From positions 186,001 through 250,000 of the forward strand of contig DARI01000002.1 of NCBI GenBank assembly GCA_002503285.1: 64,000 bases of DNA, given 5' to 3'. Below the pieces are notes generated by a model. The model did not search any database. It was not told where the DNA came from and worked only from the letters and a program-made list of their open reading frames with translations. Positions 19,101 to 27,357 of the stretch are shown one piece after another. The position numbers and the translations under genes were made by a program. Source of the stretch: Euryarchaeota archaeon UBA557. GTDB taxonomy: Archaea; Thermoplasmatota; Poseidoniia; Poseidoniales; Thalassarchaeaceae. Within the stretch, counting starts at the first letter, position 1; each line of letters begins with the position of its first letter.

Positions 19101-19729
19101 TTTGCACCAGTACTGTCCGTAGTTACGAAAACAGTATCTGCATTACCATCGCCATTAATATCTGCAACATCTAAGTCTTGCAAGTAAGGATTTGTGACTG
19201 TGATTGAAGCCATGTCTTCCCACAGGTTGACCCTATCGTCACAAACTCCCTTCAATACAGTTAGATTTGCTGGCCTAACAAATGATTCCCCTACAAATCT
19301 TATATTTTGTTGATAATAGATTATATCATTTATTTCATCGCCATCCACATCGGCTATTTCGGCTCTAGTTCCGTCGGCAGTATCTCTAAAACCAGCACGC
19401 CGTGTATCATTATTCGAGATATATATGTCTTGTCTATCTGCAAAGGAACCCGTAGGAGTACTTTCTGCATTTCCAAAACCATCATTATAAAGAACACTTA
19501 GGAAATGCCCCATGGTGCTTGCTGCAATGATATCATTATCTCCATCACAATCTAAGTCTCCGACTGCAATTGCAGAAGGATCTCTTTGAACTGCATATTG
19601 AGTCGTATGAGAGCCATAAACTGTGGGAACTAAGGTAATTAATGTTGAAGACACCATGAGAATTACTATTCCCAATGCTTTTCCTATGGCGATATCACGG
19701 CCACTTTCTTTATTCGGTCTATTAAACAT
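13169..19729 (-). CDS. Giant membrane-anchored surface protein with FG-GAP/VCBS repeats
   Basis: A 2186-residue protein, the largest here. A hydrophobic signal segment (about residues 15-40) is followed by FG-GAP/VCBS-like repeats with calcium-type loops such as GDLDCDGDNDI, ADVDGDEINDI, ADINGDGNADT and ADVNGDGDMDF. Residues about 540-1300 contain beta-sandwich domains in tandem, including two related MAM/jelly-roll-like segments ending GLDGFAFDNLTIRKR and GLAGFAVDNIRVEEF, and CARDB-like spacers. Near 1430-1680 is a Rossmann-like segment (DDIDVLILSNPTDQNRLQ) resembling a glutamine-amidotransferase-like fold, then PKD-like domains. One helix near 2105-2125 anchors it, leaving a basic/acidic cytoplasmic tail rich in Tyr. 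Likely adhesion or polymer binding at the cell surface; no enzyme motif is certain. Confidence 0.82.
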   Translation of the reverse strand: MFNRPNKESGRDIAIGKALGIVILMVSSTLITLVPTVYGSHTTQYAVQRDPSAIAVGDLDCDGDNDIIAASTMGHFLSVLYNDGFGNAESTPTGSFADRQDIYISNNDTRRAGFRDTADGTRAEIADVDGDEINDIIYYQQNIRFVGESFVRPANLTVLKGVCDDRVNLWEDMASITVTNPYLQDLDVADINGDGNADTVFVTTDSTGANQYIQVYMGPDYTLPINQQTIPVPLTNGIYTDVMLGHWGETVQGGGIGIPTTGDCEDLDLWLLRTPPSNVGVGYSAGHFDNMTVLEFNCLPTAGNVFYPNPMDPAAQGMHEFKLNVEHNYPLYGIDISDTTPDDDVNEIDLIAAIDGIEGRVHYATKSGTSWNTNNYVNELGNYLGASLTIADVNGDGDMDFFIPTELTLEIIQDSSSQNQTYLSLENLRATNTVEIILGDGSGGYLPSLSFDVGRRPSVAMPGQLQGGDDSALEIIIGQKDYAYRFANNAMWLDTQGWPGASDYLSVLTLDNFDLGLTGVTIEPSSVDPSTGRAMLGEGNRWVNVTVRNTGLNAINSGSVDVNLEVKEVLGGSDTVVYSHDFETSNPLINIGNAQLSSYSYTGEYSEGESSWHLETNSTADSENVSWYEADSNPTNYYWAGMDYDDGTNNSAEEKSGYVNHMDEAIILENIDLTGSDAAFMDISMMCSAGFFELFLAEAYSVVERWLYEDACGIEVWSEGNGWQEVSRMGGWDNERLIRLYAFDQDPEYNNYNVNFGGSNYASGWINYTEDGGISDDPSETESIDLTPYAGEIIDIRFRFRSGLEGTVGPAGSSSGSGLDGFAFDNLTIRKRNVEFGNVTDASQEISFTDLAAGENRIVQLSADFVNNTTYYISTSLNDVTITNPSGNSDQDSTNDEIKFQLTVKNLFDPGLAEKAWPSLENGQRYASGTRDIEVRVQNWGNTIVDFEVQAKIQNAEPDLIAIEDFSGFEPIWSDDNDEIGHENGSKLDDSSGTNSMLPQNVGIFNSGAYWLGHPDTGYGDNWNESFSIDPIAVGGSGADFTYLTFDYFAEGDSLKNNQGQVLAERDVAFLEIEWSKDGELYNGIVYGSWTDLNENGLLLAQGSGGNLYHYCEDFDGNGYDEVEYFGDYSDQYDSVSWYDSESLMKSVTLDLTHITVLNQTNSDSFTWTTECTTLANSDVSLTWRFQSNSDGVNGNAGLAGFAVDNIRVEEFTFEDDGTYSVPVNGMDSTEQQTVTVTNHDFNSGIYKIDVETIFNNSIPDTPWFNNDEVNVANNFSSIILSIASADITLMQPNVLDCASDITLKCVYPTNPDGTSSNSHSFSLPLLNGVIAGDYILTMSIVDITNGNTVYQQNADNGPFTLDPHSRATANWSSPYSEWIGGHTYNISFSATLGSDGEKSGNDRYFEILFMDDIDVLILSNPTDQNRLQRVKQDLESMGKTYTQLRVNDWETYATPDWVEHYEKVLLPWQTDYNVEYGDYYQLMGQTRDTDGLSLTETLENYMQTGGTVQMHLGPYRNDFMPERLPFGIDIAMRNQFNSTMDNRIGYDNISIIDPFHPIMSDVDSSAFAAVHGGAYVALSGLDISQVTSTQIPQVCGGRINSPTGTFHTLIKDQDNPTQSLMSVCNYYQGGLIVTTMDVENPSLSESYGGSTIPLLSSILDFHFTPYPMDFGIAGEGFDMTIDGKAPSIDALSGNYVTTAIRSNSELEFSFTTDVEGIFADWTLESGNNDSVTGWDGNILDAGKLSSIHQEVKDIPVNATLCVSDANSESGCKIDAQWILKLYLHDEYGHTRLTQITLYTNDVDADNSRPIANASIVRDEIVTAGNLEFSETKRVPIGIDSSGDPVYAYYPVYTVRLSESGDTSISFTAENSSDVGTGIKTYTWTIVDDVQVDMVGQVSDTKHSFVRPSGAGPEWSYAFKNVTANNIQTNQIRLELVVTDFKGLQSEKFRMFFVVVGELFGDDPPVVDSDNLFTTDGQRFDALDALDILAITGQVTSGAEEDCNVVVEISLNDISIFDKGEASKSTQKEFGFYDKIIGLCDGDDYNLALNISHLYDENDGNTGDIFIRISEGSYVIDDKITIFTLPRPLEDVSNEGESDSMVIVYGGLAALILLLVVGATFVLRNRSSDSDSKEDSIETFGGVEQMDPIEAYVQQMVGQGYEESVARKYAEEYYAQYYEQQRQSGS

Positions 19730-19824
19730 GATACTTGGGACATTCGCCTTGTTATTATGCCTTATTGACTCGTGGGCTTCAAAATATTTTTAAATAAGAT
19801 AAATTGATAGGTAAAAATTAATGA

Positions 19825-20310
19825 TTATTGAGATTCCAACCAACTAGGGTTAGGAGAATATTGAACTTCCGCACCGCCATAGATTCTTTCCAATCTCCCC
19901 ATAATCCATAATCTATCCAAAAATATCTCCAAATCAGCATCTTCGCGATTCATTTTTTCACCAAGCGCCTTCTCAATAGAACTTATTGGCAGAGATGAAT
20001 GCCCGTGTTCTCTAACGACCAGAGTCATCAGTAATTGTAACCATGCTTCTGCTTGGGGATCTCCCGAAAGATTATTTGAAAGTGGTTCAGGGATTTCTAC
20101 TTCATTCAAAAATTCAATTATAGCGTTTAAATTTGGTTCAGTTTTTTTAGAGAAGCCCAATTCTTCTACTCTCAAATCTAAATCGAGGTTTCCGACTGCT
20201 CTTACTACTGATGGGATACTTGAAGGATTTGGTGGAGGACCTGGTAAAGTAGGCACATCTACAACATCCTCTTCTTCACTCACAATTGCCTCTGCTGGGG
20301 TCCTTAACAT
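19825..20310 (-). CDS. Unknown soluble protein downstream of aconitase
   Basis: A 161-residue protein I do not recognise. Residues 1-30 are acidic and Pro-rich (VPTLPGPPPNPSSIPS), probably disordered; residues about 60-160 look alpha-helical and end with a short beta-hairpin-like stretch (LERIYGGAEVQYSPNP), which together could be a winged-helix fold. It begins 14 bases after the stop of the aconitase gene on the same strand, so the two are probably cotranscribed. No signal peptide or membrane segment. A role tied to aconitase is possible from position alone. Confidence 0.6.
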   Translation of the reverse strand: MLRTPAEAIVSEEEDVVDVPTLPGPPPNPSSIPSVVRAVGNLDLDLRVEELGFSKKTEPNLNAIIEFLNEVEIPEPLSNNLSGDPQAEAWLQLLMTLVVREHGHSSLPISSIEKALGEKMNREDADLEIFLDRLWIMGRLERIYGGAEVQYSPNPSWLESQ

Positions 20311-20324
20311 AAAGTTCTCTAAAT

Positions 20325-23015
20325 TTATTTTTTTGCAAGATTACGTAATACGGTTTGTAAAATTCCGCCGTTCCTGAAGTATTCAACTTCTACTGAAGTA
20401 TCTAATCGTACTTTGGCATGAAAATTTATTATACTTCCATCATCTTTTTTTGCTATTACATTAATCAGAGACAAAGGTTCTAGATTAGCCGATATTGGTA
20501 TATCATAAAATTCAGTCCCATCTAATCCTAAACTATTGGCATCTTGCCCTTCTAGGAAAGTTAGAGGTAACACTCCCATTCCAACTAAATTTGATCTATG
20601 GATTCTTTCGTATGAGGTTGCTATAACTGCCTTTATACCTAATAAAAGCGTCCCTTTAGCAGCCCAATCCCTACTACTGCCAGTTCCATATTGTGATCCC
20701 GCAAGTACTACTAGAGGAGTTTGTTCTGTCAGATATTTCTGGCTGGCATCAAAAATTGAAGTTACTTCATTTGAAGGTAGATGAGTTGTGAATCCTCCTT
20801 CTGTGCCTGGCGCCATTTCGTTTCTTATTCTAACATTGGCAAATGTGCCCCTCATCATAACCTCATGATTTCCACGCCTACTTCCAAAGGAGTTGAAGTC
20901 CCTTGGGCCTACTCCTTTGTTGATTAGATAAACGCCAGCCGGTCCAGATTGAGGAAATGCTCCAGCAGGACTTATGTGGTCAGTGGTTATTGAATCGCCA
21001 AGTTTCAAAAGAACTCTTGCATTTGTAATTGGAATTATCGGGTCCGGTTCTTTTTTAATTCCCTCAAAGAATGTCGGTAGACGGACATATGTTGATGATT
21101 CATCCCAATCATATAGTGCTGAATTTTGACTAGGTATTGATTCCCATCTGGGTTCTTCCAATACATCAAGATATCTTTCTCTGAACATTTCTGGACTTAT
21201 TGCCTTTGAAATAACTTCTTGTATTTCTTCATCTGATGGCCAAATATCAGAGAGCATTATCGGATCTCCAGAATCAGAAAATCCTAGTGGATCTTCGCTA
21301 AAATTAACATTAAGAGTTCCGGCCAAAGCATATGCTACAACTAAAGGTGGACTTGCCAAATAATTGGCTTTCACCTTTTGATGAATTCTTCCCTCAAAAT
21401 TTCTATTACCTGATAATACACTTCCAACAATTAAATTTGATTCGTCTATTGCTCCCTCTATGGCTTTATCCAATGGCCCAGAGTTCCCAATACACGTAGT
21501 GCAACCATACCCTACAACATTAAAACCAAGATGAGATAGATCTTCAGTAAGTTCTGCGGCATCAAAATATTCAGTAACTACTCTACTTCCTGGAGCCAAA
21601 CTCGGCTTAACCCATGGTTTAATTTTAAGCCCTTTTGATCTTGCATTTCTTGCCAATAAGCCTGCGGCCATCATTACACTTGGGTTACTAGTATTGGTGC
21701 AACTTGTAATGGCTGCAATAACAACATCTCCATGTTTTAAATATTCTGAAGTCCCAGATATTTTTGCCATGTCATCATTGCTAGATATTTCAATACCATG
21801 ACCATGGGGCCCTAAATCACTGTTTAGTGATTTTTTGAAATGTACCTTCATTTTTGATAAATCGACTCTATCTTGAGGTCTTTTTGGTCCTGCCATCGCC
21901 GGATCAACATTTGATAAATCCAATGATAATGAAGATGTAAAATTAGGAGCAATAGTATTAGAATCCGCAAAAAGTCCTTGTTTTTTAAGATACAATTTCA
22001 CATTATCGACATGTTTTGGGTCCCTTCCTGAAAGAATCATGTAGTCTAATGTTTTATCATCAACAGGAAAGAATCCACAAGTAGCTCCATATTCAGGTGC
22101 CATATTAGCAATTGTAGCCCTGTCTGGTAGGCTGAGGTTAGAAATTCCGGCGCCATAAAATTCTACAAATTTACCAACGCAGTCATGTTTACGTAACATT
22201 TCAACAATTCTTAGAGCCATATCAGTAGCAGTTACTCCAGGATTTAATTTTCCAGTTAATTCAAACCCTACAACTTTTGGCAATAACATATATATTGGTT
22301 GACCAAGCATAACTGCTTCGGCCTCTATCCCTCCTACTCCCCATCCTAAAACTCCAAGTCCGTTTATCATTGTAGTATGAGAATCGGTGCCAACTAATGA
22401 GTCCGGAAACCATACATCGTCATCGTCTTTCCTCGCTACAGATGCAATCCATTCTAGATTTACTTGGTGTACAATTCCCCTTCCTGGAGGTACGGCTCGA
22501 AAATTATCAAGACTATTTTGCCCCCATTTTAAAAATTTATAACGTTCCATATTTCTCTCGTATTCGATATCTAGGTTACGTTCTTTGGCATCTTTGAATA
22601 ATCCAGAATAATCGACTTGAACAGAGTGGTCGATAACTAAGTCCACTGGGACTTGAGGATTTACTTTTTCCGGATCGCCCCCTAATCCAACCATTGCATC
22701 CCTTAATGCAGCAATATCTACTACTGCGGGAACTCCTGTAAAATCTTGAAGCAATACTCTACTTGGACTGAATGGGATTTCCTTGGGCGTCATATCAGGA
22801 CTCCAAGAAGCAATTCGCAAAACATCTTCTTCGGATATTAGAAAACCATCGCAATTCCTTAATGCTGACTCCAATAGAATTCTTATGGTAAATGGTAAAT
22901 CATTTAATTTACAAATTCCTTTATTTTCTAATGCTTGTAAACTCATGTAGTAAGACTCTTTACCTTCGGAAGTGATAAATTTTGATAACGAATCAAAGGG
23001 AGAATTAGCAATCAT
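20325..23015 (-). CDS. acnA: Aconitate hydratase A
   Basis: An 896-residue AcnA/IRP-type aconitase, of the usual length of about 890-900. The three [4Fe-4S] Cys are seen in ITSCTNTSNP (one) and GYGCTTCIGNSGP (two). Other family segments are VGTDSHTTMINGLGVLGWGVGGIEAEA, here split as VGTDSHTTMINGLG and GWGVGGIEAEA, and the swivel-domain AGSQYGTGSSRDWAAKG with the catalytic Ser/Arg region. It isomerises citrate to isocitrate through cis-aconitate in the cytosol, in the TCA cycle. It is the first gene of a likely two-gene transcript with the unknown 161-residue gene downstream. The cyclophilin gene lies upstream on the same strand, 63 bases away. Confidence 0.96.
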   Translation of the reverse strand: MIANSPFDSLSKFITSEGKESYYMSLQALENKGICKLNDLPFTIRILLESALRNCDGFLISEEDVLRIASWSPDMTPKEIPFSPSRVLLQDFTGVPAVVDIAALRDAMVGLGGDPEKVNPQVPVDLVIDHSVQVDYSGLFKDAKERNLDIEYERNMERYKFLKWGQNSLDNFRAVPPGRGIVHQVNLEWIASVARKDDDDVWFPDSLVGTDSHTTMINGLGVLGWGVGGIEAEAVMLGQPIYMLLPKVVGFELTGKLNPGVTATDMALRIVEMLRKHDCVGKFVEFYGAGISNLSLPDRATIANMAPEYGATCGFFPVDDKTLDYMILSGRDPKHVDNVKLYLKKQGLFADSNTIAPNFTSSLSLDLSNVDPAMAGPKRPQDRVDLSKMKVHFKKSLNSDLGPHGHGIEISSNDDMAKISGTSEYLKHGDVVIAAITSCTNTSNPSVMMAAGLLARNARSKGLKIKPWVKPSLAPGSRVVTEYFDAAELTEDLSHLGFNVVGYGCTTCIGNSGPLDKAIEGAIDESNLIVGSVLSGNRNFEGRIHQKVKANYLASPPLVVAYALAGTLNVNFSEDPLGFSDSGDPIMLSDIWPSDEEIQEVISKAISPEMFRERYLDVLEEPRWESIPSQNSALYDWDESSTYVRLPTFFEGIKKEPDPIIPITNARVLLKLGDSITTDHISPAGAFPQSGPAGVYLINKGVGPRDFNSFGSRRGNHEVMMRGTFANVRIRNEMAPGTEGGFTTHLPSNEVTSIFDASQKYLTEQTPLVVLAGSQYGTGSSRDWAAKGTLLLGIKAVIATSYERIHRSNLVGMGVLPLTFLEGQDANSLGLDGTEFYDIPISANLEPLSLINVIAKKDDGSIINFHAKVRLDTSVEVEYFRNGGILQTVLRNLAKK

Positions 23016-23078
23016 ATAGATACCTACATTCTTTCGAGTAGGCAGGGTCCTTTTAACCCTACTAAAATTAAAATAAAA

Positions 23079-24176
23079 TCAAACTTTTAAATATGCTTTT
23101 TTCAGCATTACTGTATTAACAGGTTTGTCACTTGAGTCAGTTTCAATATTGCTGATAGCCGTTACATGCTCACAACCATTAATTATTTGCCCAAATACAG
23201 TATGAACTCCATCCAAATGATGGGGCTCACTATCCTGAGGAATCAAGAAGAATTGAGAACCTCCTGTATTAGGTGCGGAGGTTTTTGCCATAGAAATTGT
23301 ACATGATTCATGGAGTAATCCAGGAGTTTCTGAGGATGTTTCATCAGGTATTGTCCATTCACTCGAGTCACAATCTGATGGAGAATTGGAAGCTTGGCCA
23401 TTACAATAACCGAACCATTTACCGGCATATCCACCCATTCCACTTAGGTGATCTATATCGCCGCCTTGAATCATAAAACCATCTATAACTCTATGAAATT
23501 CCGTACTATCATATCTAAGATCATTTGTTAACTGTAGGAAGTTTTCAACATGTTTTGGCGCAAAATCAGAATTTAATAAAATTTCAATTGTAGCATCGAT
23601 TCGTTCTCCATCAGAATCCACGTATGATACTTCCATCATAACAGTTCCATTTAATAGTTCAGATGTTTGATTTTCTCCCTTTATAGCATTCCAAAGGCCT
23701 ACTCCATCGGGATCAACAGTATCCGTAATAACTTTAAATGATACAAGGAATAACATAATAGTAACAAAAATAACAAACATTCCGCTAGGAGTGGGGTTAC
23801 CTTCGTCAAACATCTGAAAACCCCCTTTTATTGAAATAGAATTTTCATCCATCATCGATGCTAATTTATTCATACGTCTGCGTGTTTCCTTGTCTTTGGG
23901 ATCAAAATTTAAAGCGGTCTTATAATTATTATATGCTTTTTGCCAACGTTTCTTTTGAGAATTAGAGTCTATCTCTCCCCAAAGGCATCCTGCATCTGCA
24001 GCATATCTAGATGTTTTTGCTCTTTGAGCATCACTTTTACATTCTTTCCATGCTACATCTCTAAGAATGTCTAAAGCTTTTTCTGGCTCTATCTTTTCTA
24101 TTAATGTATTAGCATCATCCCATGCCTTTTGCAGAGTCTCCGGTACGGACATCATAGTATGCGAGATACTACTCAT
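23079..24176 (-). CDS. Membrane-anchored cyclophilin-type peptidyl-prolyl isomerase with N-terminal TPR-like domain
   Basis: A 365-residue protein of unusual build. Residues about 10-115 are helical with TPR character (EPEKALDILRDVAWKE; KAYNNYKTALNFDPKDKETR). A single membrane helix lies near 130-150 (SGMFVIFVTIMLFLVSFKVI). Residues about 180-365 are a cyclophilin domain: FHRVIDGFMIQGGD, SMAKTSAPNTGGSQFFLIP and HLDGVHTVFGQIINGCE, which include the Arg, Phe, Gln and His of the active site. The N-terminus has no signal peptide, so the TPR part should be cytosolic and the isomerase outside, where it would help fold secreted proteins. Two Cys pairs in the outer domain could form disulfides. Function sure for the isomerase domain, topology inferred. 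Confidence 0.87.
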   Translation of the reverse strand: MSSISHTMMSVPETLQKAWDDANTLIEKIEPEKALDILRDVAWKECKSDAQRAKTSRYAADAGCLWGEIDSNSQKKRWQKAYNNYKTALNFDPKDKETRRRMNKLASMMDENSISIKGGFQMFDEGNPTPSGMFVIFVTIMLFLVSFKVITDTVDPDGVGLWNAIKGENQTSELLNGTVMMEVSYVDSDGERIDATIEILLNSDFAPKHVENFLQLTNDLRYDSTEFHRVIDGFMIQGGDIDHLSGMGGYAGKWFGYCNGQASNSPSDCDSSEWTIPDETSSETPGLLHESCTISMAKTSAPNTGGSQFFLIPQDSEPHHLDGVHTVFGQIINGCEHVTAISNIETDSSDKPVNTVMLKKAYLKV

Positions 24177-24316
24177 TCAAAATGGCAACGGAAACAAATT
24201 ATAATTAAGGTCACAAAAGAAGTGAGTAATGGTAATGGCTAAAGACTTAATATGCTCGCAAGTTACTTACTGGGCAAGGAACTGTTCAGCGTCAAATTGT
24301 GGAGTTACGTAAAAAG

Positions 24317-26098
24317 ATGGAATCTGATGTCAATAATTTTGTAATTAATATCGCCACTGCTAATGGGACTGGTTCCCAATCTTCGAATCTAATTATATTA
24401 CATACCATGTTTGAAATGGGAGTCCCAGTAAGTGGCAAAAATTTGTTCCCAAGTAATATTTCGGGCTTACCGACATGGTTCATAATTCGAGCTAGTGAAT
24501 ACGGATATCAAGCCCCTGGTGACAAAACTGACATTCAAATTTTGATGAATAAAGATACTTGGCAAGATGATATTGATAAAATGGAGCCGGGTACAGTCGT
24601 TATTTACAATGAAGATGTAAAACTTCCCGTTGGAAGAGATGATTGTATAGTATTCAGTATGCCAATGACAAAGATGGCAAGAGGTATAGCGCCAAAATTC
24701 GCAAAAATGATGGCCAATATGTATTATGTTGGTGGGCTTGCATATTTACTTGGAATAAATCTTACAGATATGGAAAAAGCCGTTCATTCTCAATTCAAAG
24801 GTAAAGAAAAGGCAATTGAAATGAATTTACGGGCAATTGGTGAAGGTATCGCTCATGCACAAGAAAATTGGGAGAATACAACAACATTTAGAGTAGAAAA
24901 ATTAGAAAAAAATCCTGATACATATCTAATAGAAGGTAATGAAGCAACTGCTTTGGGTTCTGTATATGGAGGAATAAATATGCTAGCTTGGTATCCAATA
25001 ACGCCTTCATCTTCAGTTGCAGAAGGAATAATAAAATGGCTACCAGAACTTAGAACTGCAAAGGATGGAGGTACTACTTGTGCCGTCATTCAAGCAGAAG
25101 ATGAGTTAGCCGCAGTTGGAATGGTAATAGGCGCTGGTTGGGCAGGAGGACGAGGTATGACTTGCACCAGTGGCCCAGGTATTTCTTTGATGTCAGAATT
25201 TATTGGATTGTCTTACTTTGCAGAAGTACCCGGAGTGATATGGGATGTAAATCGCGTAGGCCCTTCAACAGGCCTTCCCACAAGGACCCAACAAGGAGAT
25301 TTGTCAATGCTATATGAAGCAAGTCATGGCGATACGCAACATATTGTACTTATTCCTGGAACTGTAAATGAATGTTTTGAATTTGGATGGAGGGCTTTTG
25401 ATTATGCTGAGAGATATCAGACCATGGTATTCGGATTTAGTGATTTAGATTTAGGTATGAATAGGTGGTCTACTGAAGGGTTTGTTTATCCGGATAAGCA
25501 AATGGATAGAGGTAAAGTTATTTACACTCAGGAGCAACTAGATTCCATTCAGAATTACGGAAGATACCGAGATGTAGATGGAGATGGAATACCTTACAGG
25601 ACATTACCAGGAAGTGGACTTGATCCTATTCTATATCGAGGAACAGGGCATGACGAAGATGGAGTTTATTCTGAAGATCCTGCTGTTTATCAAAAAACTA
25701 TGATGAGACTACGTGGGAAGATCGATGGATCACGAGATAATTTACCCTCTCCAGTCATAATTGAAGAAGAAATCAAGGAAGTAGGAATAATATTTTATGG
25801 ATCTATGCAAAATACCATTGAAGAAATAGATGATATCTTAGAAAGAACTGGTTTATCTGTTAGTACTTGTAGAGTCAGGGCTTTGCCATATCATTCCAAT
25901 TTAGAAGAGTTTATTTCTAAGCATGATAAAAATATAGTTCTAGAAATGAATAGAGATGGACAATTATTTGGAATTTTAAGAAAGGAGCTTCCTCTAGAAT
26001 TACTAAGTAAAGTTCATAGCGTTGCATATAGCGATGGTATGCCTCCTCGAGCAAGATTATATTCAGAGAAAATTCTAGAATTATTGGAGGAAATATAA
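24317..26098 (+). CDS. korA: 2-oxoacid:ferredoxin oxidoreductase, fused gamma-alpha subunit
   Basis: About 593 residues. The N-terminal third (NFVINIATANGTGSQSSN onward) is the gamma domain and the rest, from about residue 215 (EGNEATALGSVYGGINMLAWYPITPSSS, here in two parts), is the alpha domain with the YPITPSSS motif that contacts CoA/TPP. This gamma-alpha fusion is typical of KorA/OorA-type enzymes. With KorB it oxidatively decarboxylates a 2-oxoacid, probably 2-oxoglutarate, to acyl-CoA, reducing ferredoxin. The frame is open from a GTG at 24299, but ATG 24317 starts just before the conserved NFVINIA and is preferred. The stop overlaps the start of korB by one base (TAATG), indicating coupled translation. 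Confidence 0.9.
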   Translation: MESDVNNFVINIATANGTGSQSSNLIILHTMFEMGVPVSGKNLFPSNISGLPTWFIIRASEYGYQAPGDKTDIQILMNKDTWQDDIDKMEPGTVVIYNEDVKLPVGRDDCIVFSMPMTKMARGIAPKFAKMMANMYYVGGLAYLLGINLTDMEKAVHSQFKGKEKAIEMNLRAIGEGIAHAQENWENTTTFRVEKLEKNPDTYLIEGNEATALGSVYGGINMLAWYPITPSSSVAEGIIKWLPELRTAKDGGTTCAVIQAEDELAAVGMVIGAGWAGGRGMTCTSGPGISLMSEFIGLSYFAEVPGVIWDVNRVGPSTGLPTRTQQGDLSMLYEASHGDTQHIVLIPGTVNECFEFGWRAFDYAERYQTMVFGFSDLDLGMNRWSTEGFVYPDKQMDRGKVIYTQEQLDSIQNYGRYRDVDGDGIPYRTLPGSGLDPILYRGTGHDEDGVYSEDPAVYQKTMMRLRGKIDGSRDNLPSPVIIEEEIKEVGIIFYGSMQNTIEEIDDILERTGLSVSTCRVRALPYHSNLEEFISKHDKNIVLEMNRDGQLFGILRKELPLELLSKVHSVAYSDGMPPRARLYSEKILELLEEI

Positions 26099-27132
26099 TG
26101 TCCATATTAAAATTGAATGTAATAGATTTAGATAAATCGGAATATAAAGGAGGTAAATCGTCTCTTTGCCCTGGATGCGGGCATGACCAGATTTCAAATG
26201 TGATAATCCAGGCTGCTTGGGAAAATGGAATAAAACCTGAAGGAATAGCCAAAATGAGTGGAATTGGTTGTTCTTCAAAAACTCCTGCATATTTCCTAGG
26301 CAAGAGCCATGGATTCAATACAGTCCATGGAAGGATGCCCTCGGTTACAACAGGTGCAAATATGGTGAATAAAGATCTATCATTTTTAGCAGTTTCAGGG
26401 GACGGGGATACAGCCAGTATAGGAATTGGACAATTCATTCATGCTATTCGTAGAAATTTGGACATGGTTTATATTATCGAAAATAATGGAGTTTATGGAT
26501 TGACAAAAGGCCAGTATAGTGCAACTGTTGAAAAAGGTTCGAAAAAGAAAAAAGGTACAATGAATGAACAATCACCAATTGATTTGTGCGCTATGGCAGT
26601 TAATTTAGGTTGTAGCTTTGTTGCAAGATCATTTTCAGGAAGTAAAAAGCAGTTGACTGCGTTACTAAGGGCTGCTATGAGCCATAAGGGAATGGCAATT
26701 ATCGATGTTATTTCCCCATGTGTTACCTTCGCTAATAACGATGAATCTTACAAATCATATAATTATGTTAAAGAGAATGATGAAGTGTTGCATATAGTAG
26801 ATTATATCGCACATTTCTCCCCTATTGAAGCAGTGGAAGTACCTGCAGGAGAGTTCAAAGAAATAAAATTATTCGATGGTTCGACATTAAGACTTGAGAC
26901 AGTGGGTAACGAGCATGACCCCACCGACCCAGTAGAAGCTCTAAGAGCCATACACGATGCTGATAAAGAAAGTAGGCATGTAACTGGCCTACTTTACTAT
27001 AATCCCGACAAAAAAACAGCTACCGAAACACTAGGATTGACAAATACGCCTCTGATGGCTCTACCAGAATCAGAACTAAGACCTAGTAAACAGAGTCTGG
27101 AAGAATTAAATGAGGGTTTTAGAACTAATTGA
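26098..27132 (+). CDS. korB: 2-oxoacid:ferredoxin oxidoreductase, beta subunit
   Basis: A 344-residue TPP-binding subunit. LCPGCGHDQISN gives the CxxC of the beta subunit family, GIGCSSKTPAYF another conserved Cys, and SGDGDTASIGIGQF then ENNGVYGLTKGQYSAT the GDG...N TPP/Mg2+ site. The late segment CVTFANNDESYKSY matches the CPTFN-type region. It forms the active site together with the fused gamma-alpha subunit from the overlapping upstream gene. The final 60 residues extend beyond typical 280-290-residue KorB proteins. Substrate, 2-oxoglutarate versus a broader 2-oxoacid range, cannot be fixed. Confidence 0.93.
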   Translation: MSILKLNVIDLDKSEYKGGKSSLCPGCGHDQISNVIIQAAWENGIKPEGIAKMSGIGCSSKTPAYFLGKSHGFNTVHGRMPSVTTGANMVNKDLSFLAVSGDGDTASIGIGQFIHAIRRNLDMVYIIENNGVYGLTKGQYSATVEKGSKKKKGTMNEQSPIDLCAMAVNLGCSFVARSFSGSKKQLTALLRAAMSHKGMAIIDVISPCVTFANNDESYKSYNYVKENDEVLHIVDYIAHFSPIEAVEVPAGEFKEIKLFDGSTLRLETVGNEHDPTDPVEALRAIHDADKESRHVTGLLYYNPDKKTATETLGLTNTPLMALPESELRPSKQSLEELNEGFRTN

Positions 27133-27189
27133 GAATTTACTTTTAGTATCGGTTTTCTTGAAATAGAGATGCCGTCTCGGACACACAAT

Positions 27190-27262
27190 AGTCCCTTAGT
27201 GTAGTGGTCCATCATGTGGGGTTCTGGATCCCACGACCCTGGTTCGAATCCGGGAGGGACTA
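27190..27262 (+). tRNA. tRNA-Gln (anticodon CTG)
   Basis: A 73-base cloverleaf: acceptor AGTCCCT pairs with AGGGACT (27255-27261), anticodon stem TGGGG/TCCCA, loop TTCTGGA with anticodon CTG at 27224-27226, T arm CCTGG-TTCGAAT-CCGGG at 27238-27254, discriminator A at 27262. CCA is encoded directly after it (27263-27265). A1-U72 is usual for tRNA-Gln. It stands between korB and the divergent composition region. Confidence 0.93.
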
Positions 27263-27357
27263 CCAATTTCCTGTAATCCTGAAGAGTTGTGATCAATTAT
27301 TTCTTAATCATTATCGGTAACTCAACATGAGAAATGATTTCAAATTACTGTTTTGTA

